From Fimbriiglobus sp. (GTDB lineage Bacteria; Planctomycetota; Planctomycetia; Gemmatales; Gemmataceae), in the NCBI GenBank assembly GCA_025352585.1, contig JANXTD010000687.1, positions 1 to 15,478 on the forward strand: DNA of 15,478 nucleotides, read 5' to 3'. The position numbers and the translations under genes are program-made. Shown here piece by piece: positions 1-8,800 of the stretch (positions are counted from its first letter, which is position 1; the number at the start of each line of letters is the position of its first letter). The notes below the pieces were generated by a model. That model made no database searches. It saw nothing but the letters and a program-made list of their open reading frames with translations, and was not told where the DNA came from.

Positions 1-801
1 CCCGGCCTTCATTGCCATCTCGACTTGCTTCTTGTACTCGTCGTACTTCACGCCGGCGCTCAGCAGCACCCACGGCTTCGTGCAGGCGTCGTTGAGCCGC
101 TTGAGGTTGTCCATCTGCACCGCGTCGGTCTCGTAGCCGTAGGTGCCGGGGAACTCGGTCTTGTAGATGTCGCAGTAGCGGCTCAACATCTTGGCGCTGT
201 CGATGACGGTCGTCGGCTTGCGCTTGAGCACCGTGTCGGACTTGGCGTCGTCGCCGTTGAAGGCGAAGTGCAGCGGTTCGAGCAGGAACAGGATGTCGTG
301 CTCGATGCACTGCTCGTAGGTGCTCCGGGTGAACTCGAAGTTCTTCTCGGCGCTGTCGAACTCGGTCGGCTCGAACTGGGCGAGCAACTTGACGGCGTCC
401 GCGCCGCAGCGCTTGATCTTGGCGACGCTCCAGCCCGGCTCGTTCTCGCCGCACGGTGCCCCGGCGGCGTTCTTGCCCGACCCGGACTTCTCGACACGGA
501 TCAGGATGCCCGTGCCCGGCGGCACGGCGTAGGCAGCGACCGTGGAGGCGTAGCCGTAGTAGCCGTCCACCAGCAGCCCGGAGCAGTGCGGGGCGAGGGC
601 GCGGCTGAGCATCACCTTGGCGTCGGCGATTTCGCTGTAGGTCGGCTCGGTGCCGGTCGCCTTCTTCATCATCGAGATCATCGACGAATTCTGGTCGGTG
701 GCGACCATCGTCAGGGTGCCGTTGGGGTTGCAGATCCGCTGCAAGCCGCGGAGCTTGCCGGGGGTCAGCCCGAGGCCGTAGAGCCGGGTGATCGAATGCA
801 T
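1..801 (-). CDS. LacD-like class I aldolase (tagatose-1,6-bisphosphate aldolase family), 3' end cut by window
   Basis: The visible 267 codons read as a DeoC/LacD-type TIM-barrel aldolase, a family that splits ketose bisphosphates or related sugar phosphates through a lysine Schiff base in the cytoplasm. Landmarks align with LacD: ATDQNSS (D36) near the N-terminus, DAVKLL (K138), FLLEPLHF (E175, acid/base position), IYKTEFP (K214, the Schiff-base lysine position) and WVLLSAGV (S248). LacD proteins are about 325 residues, so roughly 60 C-terminal residues lie beyond the left edge. The ATG at 799-801 is chosen because the family N-terminus fits there and GGAG lies about 11 bases upstream. The gene starts 114 bases after the SulP stop, same strand. 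The substrate cannot be fixed: this superfamily also includes sulfofructosephosphate aldolases. Family confidence is high, substrate confidence low. Confidence 0.85.
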   Translation of the reverse strand, partial: MHSITRLYGLGLTPGKLRGLQRICNPNGTLTMVATDQNSSMISMMKKATGTEPTYSEIADAKVMLSRALAPHCSGLLVDGYYGYASTVAAYAVPPGTGILIRVEKSGSGKNAAGAPCGENEPGWSVAKIKRCGADAVKLLAQFEPTEFDSAEKNFEFTRSTYEQCIEHDILFLLEPLHFAFNGDDAKSDTVLKRKPTTVIDSAKMLSRYCDIYKTEFPGTYGYETDAVQMDNLKRLNDACTKPWVLLSAGVKYDEYKKQVEMAMKAG

Positions 802-869
802 ACGCTCAAAGTCTCCGGAAACAGGAACCGACGCGGGACGAGAATCTTCTTGACATCTTATGACGTGCG

Positions 870-889
870 GCAGGCGGCGAAAAGCCTGC
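870..889 (-). terminator. Small hairpin between the SulP and aldolase genes
   Basis: A perfect 6-bp stem (GCAGGC/GCCTGC) with an 8-base loop lies about 26 bases after the SulP stop. No T-tract follows, so this may be a weak terminator, an mRNA-stabilising stem, or chance in GC-rich DNA. I see no convincing promoter in the rest of the 802-915 gap. Confidence 0.25.
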
Positions 890-915
890 GGGCGAAGTCA
901 ACGGACGGCGAGCCG

Positions 916-2694
916 TCACGCCACCGGCGTCTCGACCGGCAGCCGGCGGCTCACGCGGCGGGCGGCGTAGGGGTGGCGCGAGAAGGTCGTGTGTCGGGTC
1001 AGGCCGGTCACGGTCAGCGTGTGGTCCTTCAGCTTGAACTCCTCGCCCAACTCGTGCAGCTTCTCCATGACCGTGTGGTCCACCATGCGGGCGTCGCTCA
1101 GGTCGATCACCAGGTCTTTGCCGGCGGCCGCCTTCAACAGGCGCGGCTTCAGCGACAGCCAGTTCGTGAACACCGCCGCCCCGCGCACGGCCAACGTCAC
1201 CGTCGTGTCGTTCTCGGCCTGCACGGCGGTGTTGGCGCTGAAGACGTTCCGCAAGGGCGTGCCGTTGAAAATGTGCAGGGCCAACTCCAGCGCGATGCCG
1301 GCGAAGATGCCCAAGAGTAGGTCTTCGGCGAGGGTCACGAAGATCGTCAGGCAGAACACCGCGAGTTGGTCGAGGCCGATCTGGAAGGTGTGGACGAACT
1401 CCTTCGGGTGGGCCAGCCGCGTGCCGGTGAACACCAGCATCGCCCCGAGCGCCGCCAGCGGGATCAGGCCGATCAGCGTCGGCACCGCCAGCACGAAGCC
1501 CAGCAGGAACACGGCGTGGAACAGGTTGGCGTAGCGCGTCCGGCCGCCGTTGTCGATGTTCGCCTTACTGCGGACGATCTCGGAGATCATCGGCAGCCCG
1601 CCGACGGCCGAGGTCAGCGTGTTGGCGACCCCGCAGGCGAGGAGGTCGCGGTTCATGTCGGTCTTGCGCTTCCACGGGTCGAGCATGTCGATCGCCTTGG
1701 CCGACAGCAGCGATTCGAGGCTGGCGATCAGCGAGAACATGACGATGAACTTCAACCCGGTCAGCGTGAGCACGCCGCGGAAGTCCGGGACGAAGAAGGC
1801 GTCGCCCGGCTTGTCGAGGACGTTCGGCACGGCGACCAGGTACTTCGGGCCGACGACGTGCGGGGCGTCCACCGAGGTCATCACCCCGTCGCCGAAGACG
1901 TAGGCGTGCTCGTGGCTCAGGTCGAAGGCGAGGCCCATCGGCACGGCGACCAGCAGCACCACCAGTTGCGGCGGCACCTTCTTGGCGGCCTTCCACGGCA
2001 GGTAGGCCCAGCCGAACAGAATCGCCAGGCTCGTGACGCCGATGGCGGCGATGACCGGGTCGTACTGCGGCAACTTGGCGGGGAATTGCAGCACGAGGTC
2101 GATCGGCCCGGCCCCCTTGGCGGGGTCGATGCCGAAGACGCTGTACATCTGCTTGATGATGATGATCAGGCCGATCGCCGCCAACATCCCGTGGACCGCC
2201 GCGAGCGGGAAGAAGTCGGCAAGCTTGCCGGCCTTCACCACGCCGAAGACGATCTGCAGCAGCGCGGCGACAATGCCGACGCCCATCGCCAACTCGTGCC
2301 CGGCGTTGAGCTGGCGGAATTCGAGGATGTCGGCGATCTGCGCCGCCGTCTTGCCGTCGGCCGTGAGTTGGGCCAGCAGGTCGGCCGGCAGGGCGGGGAC
2401 GAACTCGCGGCCGAGTTCGGTCACGGCCCCGGCGACGATCACGATCAGCCCCGCGGCCGGCCCCTTGATCGTCAAGCTGGAGTTACTCAGGAAGCAGGTG
2501 ACGACCCCGCCGAGGACCGCCGTCCAGATGCCGCAGATCGGCGGGTAGCCGCTCGCCTTCGCGATGGCCAGCGACAGCGGCATGGCGATCAGGAAGACCA
2601 GGAAGCCGGACAGCAGGTCGAACTTGACGTTCGCCAGGAAGCCGGGACTGAGCGGCGGCACGACTTTAGTCGCGGCCGGGGTCGGGTCTGCCAT
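916..2694 (-). CDS. SulP family inorganic anion transporter with C-terminal STAS domain
   Basis: This 592-residue protein is a SulP/SLC26-type inner-membrane carrier for sulfate, bicarbonate or a similar anion. The membrane part covers about residues 22-475, with multiple hydrophobic segments. Family signatures are the first helices with the TIKGPAAGLIVIVAG stretch (75-89), SLESLLSAKAID (325-336) and GGLPMISEIVRSKANIDNGG (365-384). A STAS domain follows at about 497-575, with DLSDARMVDHTVMEK (531-545). Where anti-sigma antagonists carry a phosphorylatable Ser in this loop there is His540, so phospho-regulation of that kind is unlikely. The reading frame is open upstream to 2847, but I chose the ATG at 2692-2694 because the transporter N-terminus begins there and the upstream part is intergenic-like. 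No Shine-Dalgarno is obvious. No carbonic anhydrase gene, often beside bicarbonate-type SulPs, is in the window, so the anion is undetermined. Confidence 0.92.
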   Translation of the reverse strand: MADPTPAATKVVPPLSPGFLANVKFDLLSGFLVFLIAMPLSLAIAKASGYPPICGIWTAVLGGVVTCFLSNSSLTIKGPAAGLIVIVAGAVTELGREFVPALPADLLAQLTADGKTAAQIADILEFRQLNAGHELAMGVGIVAALLQIVFGVVKAGKLADFFPLAAVHGMLAAIGLIIIIKQMYSVFGIDPAKGAGPIDLVLQFPAKLPQYDPVIAAIGVTSLAILFGWAYLPWKAAKKVPPQLVVLLVAVPMGLAFDLSHEHAYVFGDGVMTSVDAPHVVGPKYLVAVPNVLDKPGDAFFVPDFRGVLTLTGLKFIVMFSLIASLESLLSAKAIDMLDPWKRKTDMNRDLLACGVANTLTSAVGGLPMISEIVRSKANIDNGGRTRYANLFHAVFLLGFVLAVPTLIGLIPLAALGAMLVFTGTRLAHPKEFVHTFQIGLDQLAVFCLTIFVTLAEDLLLGIFAGIALELALHIFNGTPLRNVFSANTAVQAENDTTVTLAVRGAAVFTNWLSLKPRLLKAAAGKDLVIDLSDARMVDHTVMEKLHELGEEFKLKDHTLTVTGLTRHTTFSRHPYAARRVSRRLPVETPVA

Positions 2695-2828
2695 GAGGGG
2701 TTGCGCCTGGGGAAGGTGAGTCGAGCGGTCCCCCCGGCTACGCAATTCGGATACCGTAATCTGATCCCCTCGATAACGCCCTGAAACCGCGCATTTTGCA
2801 AGGTTCGCGTGCGAGATGCCCGCCCCCC

Positions 2829-2847
2829 GTGCCCGAACTCCGGGCAC
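2829..2847 (-). terminator. Strong hairpin after the response regulator gene
   Basis: GTGCCCG-GAGTT-CGGGCAC gives a perfect 7-bp stem with a 5-base loop, beginning 14 bases after the regulator stop codon. A G-rich run follows rather than U residues, so it is not a textbook intrinsic terminator. Its position suggests an operon-end terminator or 3' stabiliser that separates the two-component genes from the SulP gene. The rest of the 167-base gap (2695-2861) would hold the SulP promoter, but I cannot identify one with confidence. Confidence 0.45.
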
Positions 2848-2861
2848 CGGTTGGTCAGGAA

Positions 2862-4319
2862 TCAGTCAGCCTGTTCGTCGTCCGACCAGACCGACTTGCC
2901 GATGGAGATGTTCAGGCTGCGGATTTTGTTCCGCAAGGTGCCCCGTGTGATGCCCAGGATGCGGGCCGACTGCACCTGGTTGCCACCGGTGTGCTGCAAG
3001 ACGCGCATCAGCACTTCGCGCTCCATGACGGTCAGCCCCTCGGCATACAGGTTGTCGGTGCCGGAGGCGATGCGCGTGCGGACGAACTCCTCCCAGCCGA
3101 AGTGCGGCTCGCCGACGCCGGGGCCGCCGACGCCCGCGGCCACCTCGCGCGGCAGGGCGACGCCGGCCGGCAGGTCGGTCGCCGTCAGCACCGACGTGCG
3201 GCAGTGCAGGATCGCCTGCTTCAGCACCGACTGCAACTCGCGGACGTTGCCGGGCCACGGGTAGCGCTCCAGGACCGGCACCACGTCGGCGTCGAGCCGC
3301 AGCCCCGGCTTGCCGAGTTCGCGGCCGAAGCGGCGGACGTAGTGCTCCGTCAACAACTCCACGTCGCCGGGCCGGTCGCGCAGCGGCGGGAGCTTGATGC
3401 TGAAGACGTTGAGGCGGAAGTACAGGTCGGTGCGGAAGCGGCCGCGCTCGACGAGCGCTTCGAGGTTGGCGTTGGTCGCCGCGATCAGCCGCACGTCGGT
3501 GCGCACCGTCTCGGAGCCGCCGACGCGCTCGAAGACTTGCTCTTGGAGGAGCCGCAACACTTTGGTTTGCAGCAGCGGCGACATGTCGCCGACTTCGTCG
3601 AGGAAGATCGTTCCACCCGTACACTGCTCGAACTTGCCGATGCGCTTGCGGTCGGCACTGGTGAACGCGCCCTTCTCGTGGCCGAACAGCTCGCTCTCCA
3701 GGAGTGCCTCGGGGATGGCGGCGCAGTTGATCGCCAGGAACGGCTTGTTGGCGCGCTTGCTGTGCTGGTAGACGGCCCGCGCCACGAGTTCCTTGCCGGT
3801 GCCGCTCTCGCCCAAAATCAGGGCGGTCGCGTCGGTGGCGGCGACGCGGCCGACGGCCTTGTAGACGCCCTGCATCGCCGGGCAGCGGCCGATCAGCGCG
3901 TCGGCCTCGTCGTGGCCCGGCTCGACCTCGGCCATGACCGCCTTGACCGACATCAGCCGCGCCGCGTGGGCCGCCTGCTCGATGACCTGGCGCAGTTCGG
4001 CGAGTTCGAGCGGCTTCGTCAGGTAGTCGAACGCCCCGTGCTTGATCGCCTCGATCGCGAGGTCGCTCGTGCCGTGGCCGGTGATCAGCACGATCGGCCG
4101 GCGCTGGTCGGCGGCGCGCAGCTTGTGGAAGGTGGTGAGGCCGTCGGCGTCGGGCAAGTGCACGTCGAGTACGATCACGTCGGGCGTGCAGGTCCGCAAG
4201 GTCTCGACCGCCTCGGCCGAACTCGACGCCGTGACGAGGGCGTAGTTCGGCGGGCCGAAGCCGCGGCGGAAGGCGTGCAGGATCGAGGCCTCGTCGTCGA
4301 TCACCAGGATGGTCGTCAT
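2862..4319 (-). CDS. NtrC-family sigma-54-dependent response regulator
   Basis: This 485-residue cytoplasmic activator has the three NtrC-class domains. The receiver (1-120) has the acidic pair D8/D9, phospho-acceptor D52, T80 and K102. The AAA+ sigma-54 activation domain (about 140-375) has Walker A GESGTGKE (170-177), the sigma-54 contact loop at 217-222 and Walker B TIFLDE (237-242). The Fis-type helix-turn-helix is at about 440-480 (TGGNQVQSARILGITRGTLRN). The contact loop reads GAFTSA rather than GAFTGA; the codon at 3657-3659 is AGT, one base from GGT. The gene starts 3 bases after the stop of the kinase gene, so the two are almost certainly co-translated cognate partners. Phosphorylation should trigger ATP-driven opening of sigma-54 promoters; targets are not shown by the sequence. 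Confidence 0.96.
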   Translation of the reverse strand: MTTILVIDDEASILHAFRRGFGPPNYALVTASSSAEAVETLRTCTPDVIVLDVHLPDADGLTTFHKLRAADQRRPIVLITGHGTSDLAIEAIKHGAFDYLTKPLELAELRQVIEQAAHAARLMSVKAVMAEVEPGHDEADALIGRCPAMQGVYKAVGRVAATDATALILGESGTGKELVARAVYQHSKRANKPFLAINCAAIPEALLESELFGHEKGAFTSADRKRIGKFEQCTGGTIFLDEVGDMSPLLQTKVLRLLQEQVFERVGGSETVRTDVRLIAATNANLEALVERGRFRTDLYFRLNVFSIKLPPLRDRPGDVELLTEHYVRRFGRELGKPGLRLDADVVPVLERYPWPGNVRELQSVLKQAILHCRTSVLTATDLPAGVALPREVAAGVGGPGVGEPHFGWEEFVRTRIASGTDNLYAEGLTVMEREVLMRVLQHTGGNQVQSARILGITRGTLRNKIRSLNISIGKSVWSDDEQAD

Positions 4320-4322
4320 GGG

Positions 4323-5807
4323 TTACACCGTGCGGTGGGAGGTGCGGTCGGTTGTACTCCCCGGCGCGGGTTTCGGCGTGGGCGGCAGGCCGGGCAGGGT
4401 GACCAGCGCCGCCGCGCCGCCGGCCACCCGGTTGGCCAGCGTCAGGGTGCCGCCGTGGTCCTCGACGATGCGGCGCGACAGCACCAGGCCCAGCCCCAGG
4501 CCGGTCTCCTTGCCGCTGGCGAACGGCTGGAACAGCTTATCGGCGACCTGCGGGGCCACGCCGGGGCCGGTGTCGGTCACCTCGAAGAGCCACAGGCCGC
4601 CCGGCCGCGCCGTCATCCGCACCCGCAACTCGCCGCCGGTCGGCATCGCGTCCAAAGCGTTCATCGTGAGGTTCACGAAGACTTGCTTCAACTGCTCCGC
4701 GTCGGCGATCGCCGGGGTCGGGCCGGCCGGCCGGTCGAAGCGCACCGCCACCTTTTGCTGCGTCGCCCGGCCGCGGACGAGTTCGAGCGTGCGGTCGATC
4801 ACGGCGACGAGGTCGATGTCGCGGCGGCACGGCTTCACGGGGCGGGCGTAGTCGAGGAAACTCTGCAGCGACCGCTCCATGCGCCGCACCTCCGTCTCGA
4901 TGACGGCGAGGTCTTCGGGCGGCAACGGCTCGCCGGCGGTGCGGGCGACCTGCACGAGCATCTTGATCGCCGTGAGCGGGTTGCGGATCTCGTGGGCGAC
5001 CCCGGCGGCGAGTTGCCCGACGGCGGCGAGTTGCTCGGCCCGCAGGATGTCGCGATCCTGCCGCTGCATCGTCTCGACGACCCCCTCGACCTGCCCCAGC
5101 AGGTGGCCCATCTGCGCGTGCAACTCGCCCAGGTCGCCTTCGCGGGTGACGACGATCTCGGAACTGGGGCCGCCGAGCTTGCCGGCCGCGTCGCGGACTT
5201 GCACCTGGAGGCGCTGGATCGAACTGCGCACCCCCCGCGCCGCGGCGTAGCCGAGCAGCGTGCCGGCGACGGTGCCCAGCACGCCGATGCCGGCCATGCC
5301 GAGGGCGAGGTAGCGGATGACCTGCTGGTGCTCGATCGAACTCGCCTCGATGCGGCCGGCGTTGTAATCGACGAGCTGCTGGCAGGCCGGCGTCGTCTCG
5401 CGCTCGAGGATGTCGATGAGCGCCCGGATGGCCGCGGGCCGCTCCGGGCTGCCGGCCGCCGGCAGGGCGTTGCGCTGCTCGCAATACCGGCGGTAACTCA
5501 CGACGACGCGCTCGGCGAGGACCAGTTCCTCCTCCTCGTTGGCGCTGTCGAGGACGCTCTCGAGGTGCAATTCGATGCGGTCGTGCAGTCCGCCCAGCCG
5601 CTCCGCGCGGTCGCCGAGCAGCACCTTCAAATCGACGAGCGCCTCGACGAGGTCCGAGTCGGCGCGGCCGCTGACGATGTTCTCGTGCAGCACCGCGGCG
5701 ACAGCAGCCTGCTGCCGGAACAGCAAGTAGCCGAGGACGACGCACAGTACCAGTAGCACCGCGCTCGACACGAACGAGAGGCGAATCCACTTCGAGTGCG
5801 GCGTCAT
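4323..5807 (-). CDS. Membrane sensor histidine kinase (NtrB-like core), partner of the adjacent regulator
   Basis: This 494-residue kinase has one membrane helix at about 8-30, a helical periplasmic segment (31-165) resembling a four-helix-bundle sensor, a second helix (166-188), a HAMP-like linker (190-245), a HisKA dimerisation domain with GVAHEIRNPLTAIK (phospho-acceptor H272), and a HATPase_c domain. The ATPase shows the N box NLTMNALDAMP (N379, N383), G1 DTGPG (412-416) and G2 GLGLGL (436-441). The frame is open upstream to 5993, but the ATG at 5805-5807 is preferred: it places the signal-anchor helix at the N-terminus and overlaps the TGA of the cytochrome gene as ATGA. No Shine-Dalgarno precedes it, consistent with translational coupling. 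The ligand is unknown; the genetic link suggests something related to the upstream exported haem protein. Confidence 0.95.
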   Translation of the reverse strand: MTPHSKWIRLSFVSSAVLLVLCVVLGYLLFRQQAAVAAVLHENIVSGRADSDLVEALVDLKVLLGDRAERLGGLHDRIELHLESVLDSANEEEELVLAERVVVSYRRYCEQRNALPAAGSPERPAAIRALIDILERETTPACQQLVDYNAGRIEASSIEHQQVIRYLALGMAGIGVLGTVAGTLLGYAAARGVRSSIQRLQVQVRDAAGKLGGPSSEIVVTREGDLGELHAQMGHLLGQVEGVVETMQRQDRDILRAEQLAAVGQLAAGVAHEIRNPLTAIKMLVQVARTAGEPLPPEDLAVIETEVRRMERSLQSFLDYARPVKPCRRDIDLVAVIDRTLELVRGRATQQKVAVRFDRPAGPTPAIADAEQLKQVFVNLTMNALDAMPTGGELRVRMTARPGGLWLFEVTDTGPGVAPQVADKLFQPFASGKETGLGLGLVLSRRIVEDHGGTLTLANRVAGGAAALVTLPGLPPTPKPAPGSTTDRTSHRTV

Positions 5808-8800
5808 GGCGGAGGAGATCCGAGGGGACAACGCTGCTGGGCAAGTGACGGCGAGCCGGGAACCTCGTCGAGTTCCACGCGCAGCGGCCTCGACCGCTTC
5901 GCCCACTCGACCGCGACGGTCACCGTGTGCGGCCCCGCCGTCAGCGTCAGCGGCACCGACTCCGCCGCTTCGAGCGGCACGCCGTCGAGCCACACCGTCA
6001 GCCCGGCGTGCTCCGGCAGCGTCAGTTTCGCGGCCCCGGCGGCGGTCACTTCCAGCGGGAAGCGCACGACCGAGAGCTTCGGCGCGTCGCGGTTCCAGTT
6101 GAACTCCGGCACGCCGCCCGCCGGCAGGTCGCCGCTGACCTGGCTGTACGCGACATTCCAGAGCAACCCCGGCTCACTCGTGGCGACGGCCGCGAGACGC
6201 TGGCGGTTCAGGATTTCGTACATCGCCGGCGTCGGCGTGAGGGCCTGCCAGCCGCGCACGACCTTGCCCGGCGTCGCGGCGTACTGGCCCTTGCCGAGTT
6301 CCGTCAGGAAGCGCGTCAGGTCGAGCAACTCCTGCCGCGTCAAGCCATCGACGAGGCCCGCCGGCATGAGAGAGAGGCCGTTGCGGCGCTCCGCGATGTC
6401 GGCGACGGCGATCGTCGTCTCGCGGTTCTCGTTGTCGCGCAGCACGAGTTCGGTCTTGGTCTCGCGCACCTTGATGCCGTTGAAGACGCGGTCGTCGGCG
6501 GTGGTCACGATGAACGAGTTGTACCCCTCCTTGATCTTCGCGTTGGGGAGCAACATCGATTCGAGCAGGTAATCGACGGGCGCACTCGCGCCGATGCTCG
6601 ACATGTCCGGGCCGACCTGGCCGCCGGCCCCGGCGATGGCGTGGCACTTCAGGCAGTTCATCGAGTCGCGGCGGTAGATCGCCTCGCCGCGGGCCGGGTC
6701 GCCGAGCTTCGCCACGTCGCCGAGGAACTTGTTCAACTCGTCGCCCTTCAAGTCCCACTTGGCCGCGCCGAGGCTGCCGGCGAGCGTCAGCGCGTCGATG
6801 AGCTTGGCGTCGGGCTGGGCCGTCGCCTTGGCCGCCTGCACGCCGAGCTTGGCCGTGTCCGCCGGGAGTTTCTTGCCGGCGAGGGCCTTCGTCAACTCGG
6901 CCGCGCCGGACTTGCGGCTGAGGAATGCACCGAAGATGTCGGCGAGTCCCGGCGCGGTCGGCGCGGTCGCCAGGTAGGTCGCGGCCAGCGGGGCGGCGGC
7001 GGCGGTGTCGAGGGTCGCCAGCGCGACGACGGCGAGCTTGCGGTCGGCGGCGGGGGTCTCGTCGGCGAGGAGCTTGCGGAAGAACGCGACCGACTTCGGC
7101 CCGCCCATCGACACCAAGCCCTCGGCGGCCGCGGCGGCGTCCGGCGAGTTGACGCTGACGGACGCCGTTTCGAGTGCGGCGCGGACCTCCTCGGACTTCG
7201 TCAGGCCGGCGAGCCGCAGCGCCGACTGCCGCACGGCGGGCCGCGCGTCGGCGACGGCCGCGGTCAGCCCCGCCCACGCCTTGGCGTTGACGGCCCCGAC
7301 TTTGCGGGTCCGCAACGAGTCTTCGAGCGACGTCATCACTTCGGGCCAGTAACCGGCCGGCTCGGCCTGGTTGCCTTCGTTGAACACCGCCGCGAGTTCC
7401 GCCGCGTTGCCGAGTTTGGCGACCGTCTTCCACGCCGACTGCCGCTGGGCCGGCGGCAACTTGGCGTTGCGGGCGAGCGCGAGCAGCGGCTTGACCACAT
7501 CGCCGGAGCCGCTGGCTTGCAACGCGAAGACGAGGTGGCTGACGTTGCCGCCGAAGTCGAACGCCCCGGCTTGCACCTGCGGCAGCCAGACCGGGGCGAG
7601 TTCCCGCAGCGTCAGGAAGAGGGCGTAGTCGAGCCACTTATCGAGCGGCTTGTCGAGCGCCTGCGCGGCCAGCGTCGCGGCACCCACTTGCGGGAAGGCC
7701 GCCAGCGCCCGCACCGCTTCGAGCCGCACCTGCGGGTGGTCGTCGTTGACGCGCGGGGCCAGCAGCGCCAGCGGGTTGGCGAGCTTGTCGCCCCACGCCG
7801 CGACGACCCGGCAGCCGGCCTGGCGGACCTTCGGGTCGGCCGAAGTCAGCACCTGATCGAGCAGCGCAGGCGCGACGGTGTCGAGCGACTGGAACACCCA
7901 GAGGGCTTCGAGCCGCAATGCGTCCGCCGTCGGGCCGGAGAGGGCCGCAGTCCACGCCCCCAACTCCGGCAACACCGCTTTGACGCCACGCTCCTTAAGA
8001 AGCTGCTTGGCCATCTGCCGCGTGTACTGCTCCGGGGCCTTCAGCGCATTGAGAAGTTCGCCCACCGGGGCGTCCACGAGCTTCGGCTTCTCGGCGAGCG
8101 GGCGGTTCTTCGCGGTGATGCGCCAGATGCGGCCGTGCGTCTTGTCACGGCGCTCGTCGCGGAAATCGACCTCGCCGTGCTGGATGATGGGGTTGTACCA
8201 GTCGGCGACGTAGATCGCGCCGTCCGGCCCGACCGCCACGTCAATCGGCCGGAACGCCGGGTGGTTACTCTTGATGATCTCCTGCTTCTCCTGCGAGACG
8301 TAGCCGCTGCCGTCGTCCTTCAATACGAACCGACAAACCCGGTGGCCGCGGAAGTCGTTGGTGATGAGGTTGCCCTGGTACTCGTCGGGCAGGTGCCGGC
8401 CACTCAGCACCGTCAAGCCGCAGTGCTTGGGGCTGCCAGGGTTCAGGCCGCCGAGGATGCGCGGGGCGTTGGCCGCCGTCGCCGCATAGACGCCGGGCAT
8501 CAGAATGTTGATGCCGTCGCCGCCCGCGCCGTCGGTCCAGAAGCTGCGGCCGTACTGGTCGAACGCCGTGCCCCAACTGTTGACGAGTCCCTTGGCGAAG
8601 ACTTCGAGCTGCTGCGTCGCCGGTCGGTACTGCCAGACCCCGCCGGCGTTGAGCCGCTTGACGCCGTGCGGGGTTTCGATGTGCGAGTGGATGTAGATCG
8701 ACTGGCTCATGTACAGCGCGCCTTCTGGCCCCCAGCGCAGGGTGTGCAGGATGTGGTGCGTGTCCTCGGTGCCGAACCCCGACAGCACGATGCGCTTCTT

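Noticed and set aside
850..902. TTGACA (plus strand) and TTGACT (minus strand) as -35 boxes near the aldolase gene
   Set aside because: Neither has a TATAAT-like hexamer 16-18 bases downstream.
2798..2814. A possible sigma-54 promoter upstream of the SulP gene (GCAC and TTGCA on the minus strand)
   Set aside because: The -24 element lacks GG at the required 12-base distance from the GC; the spacing is two bases too long.
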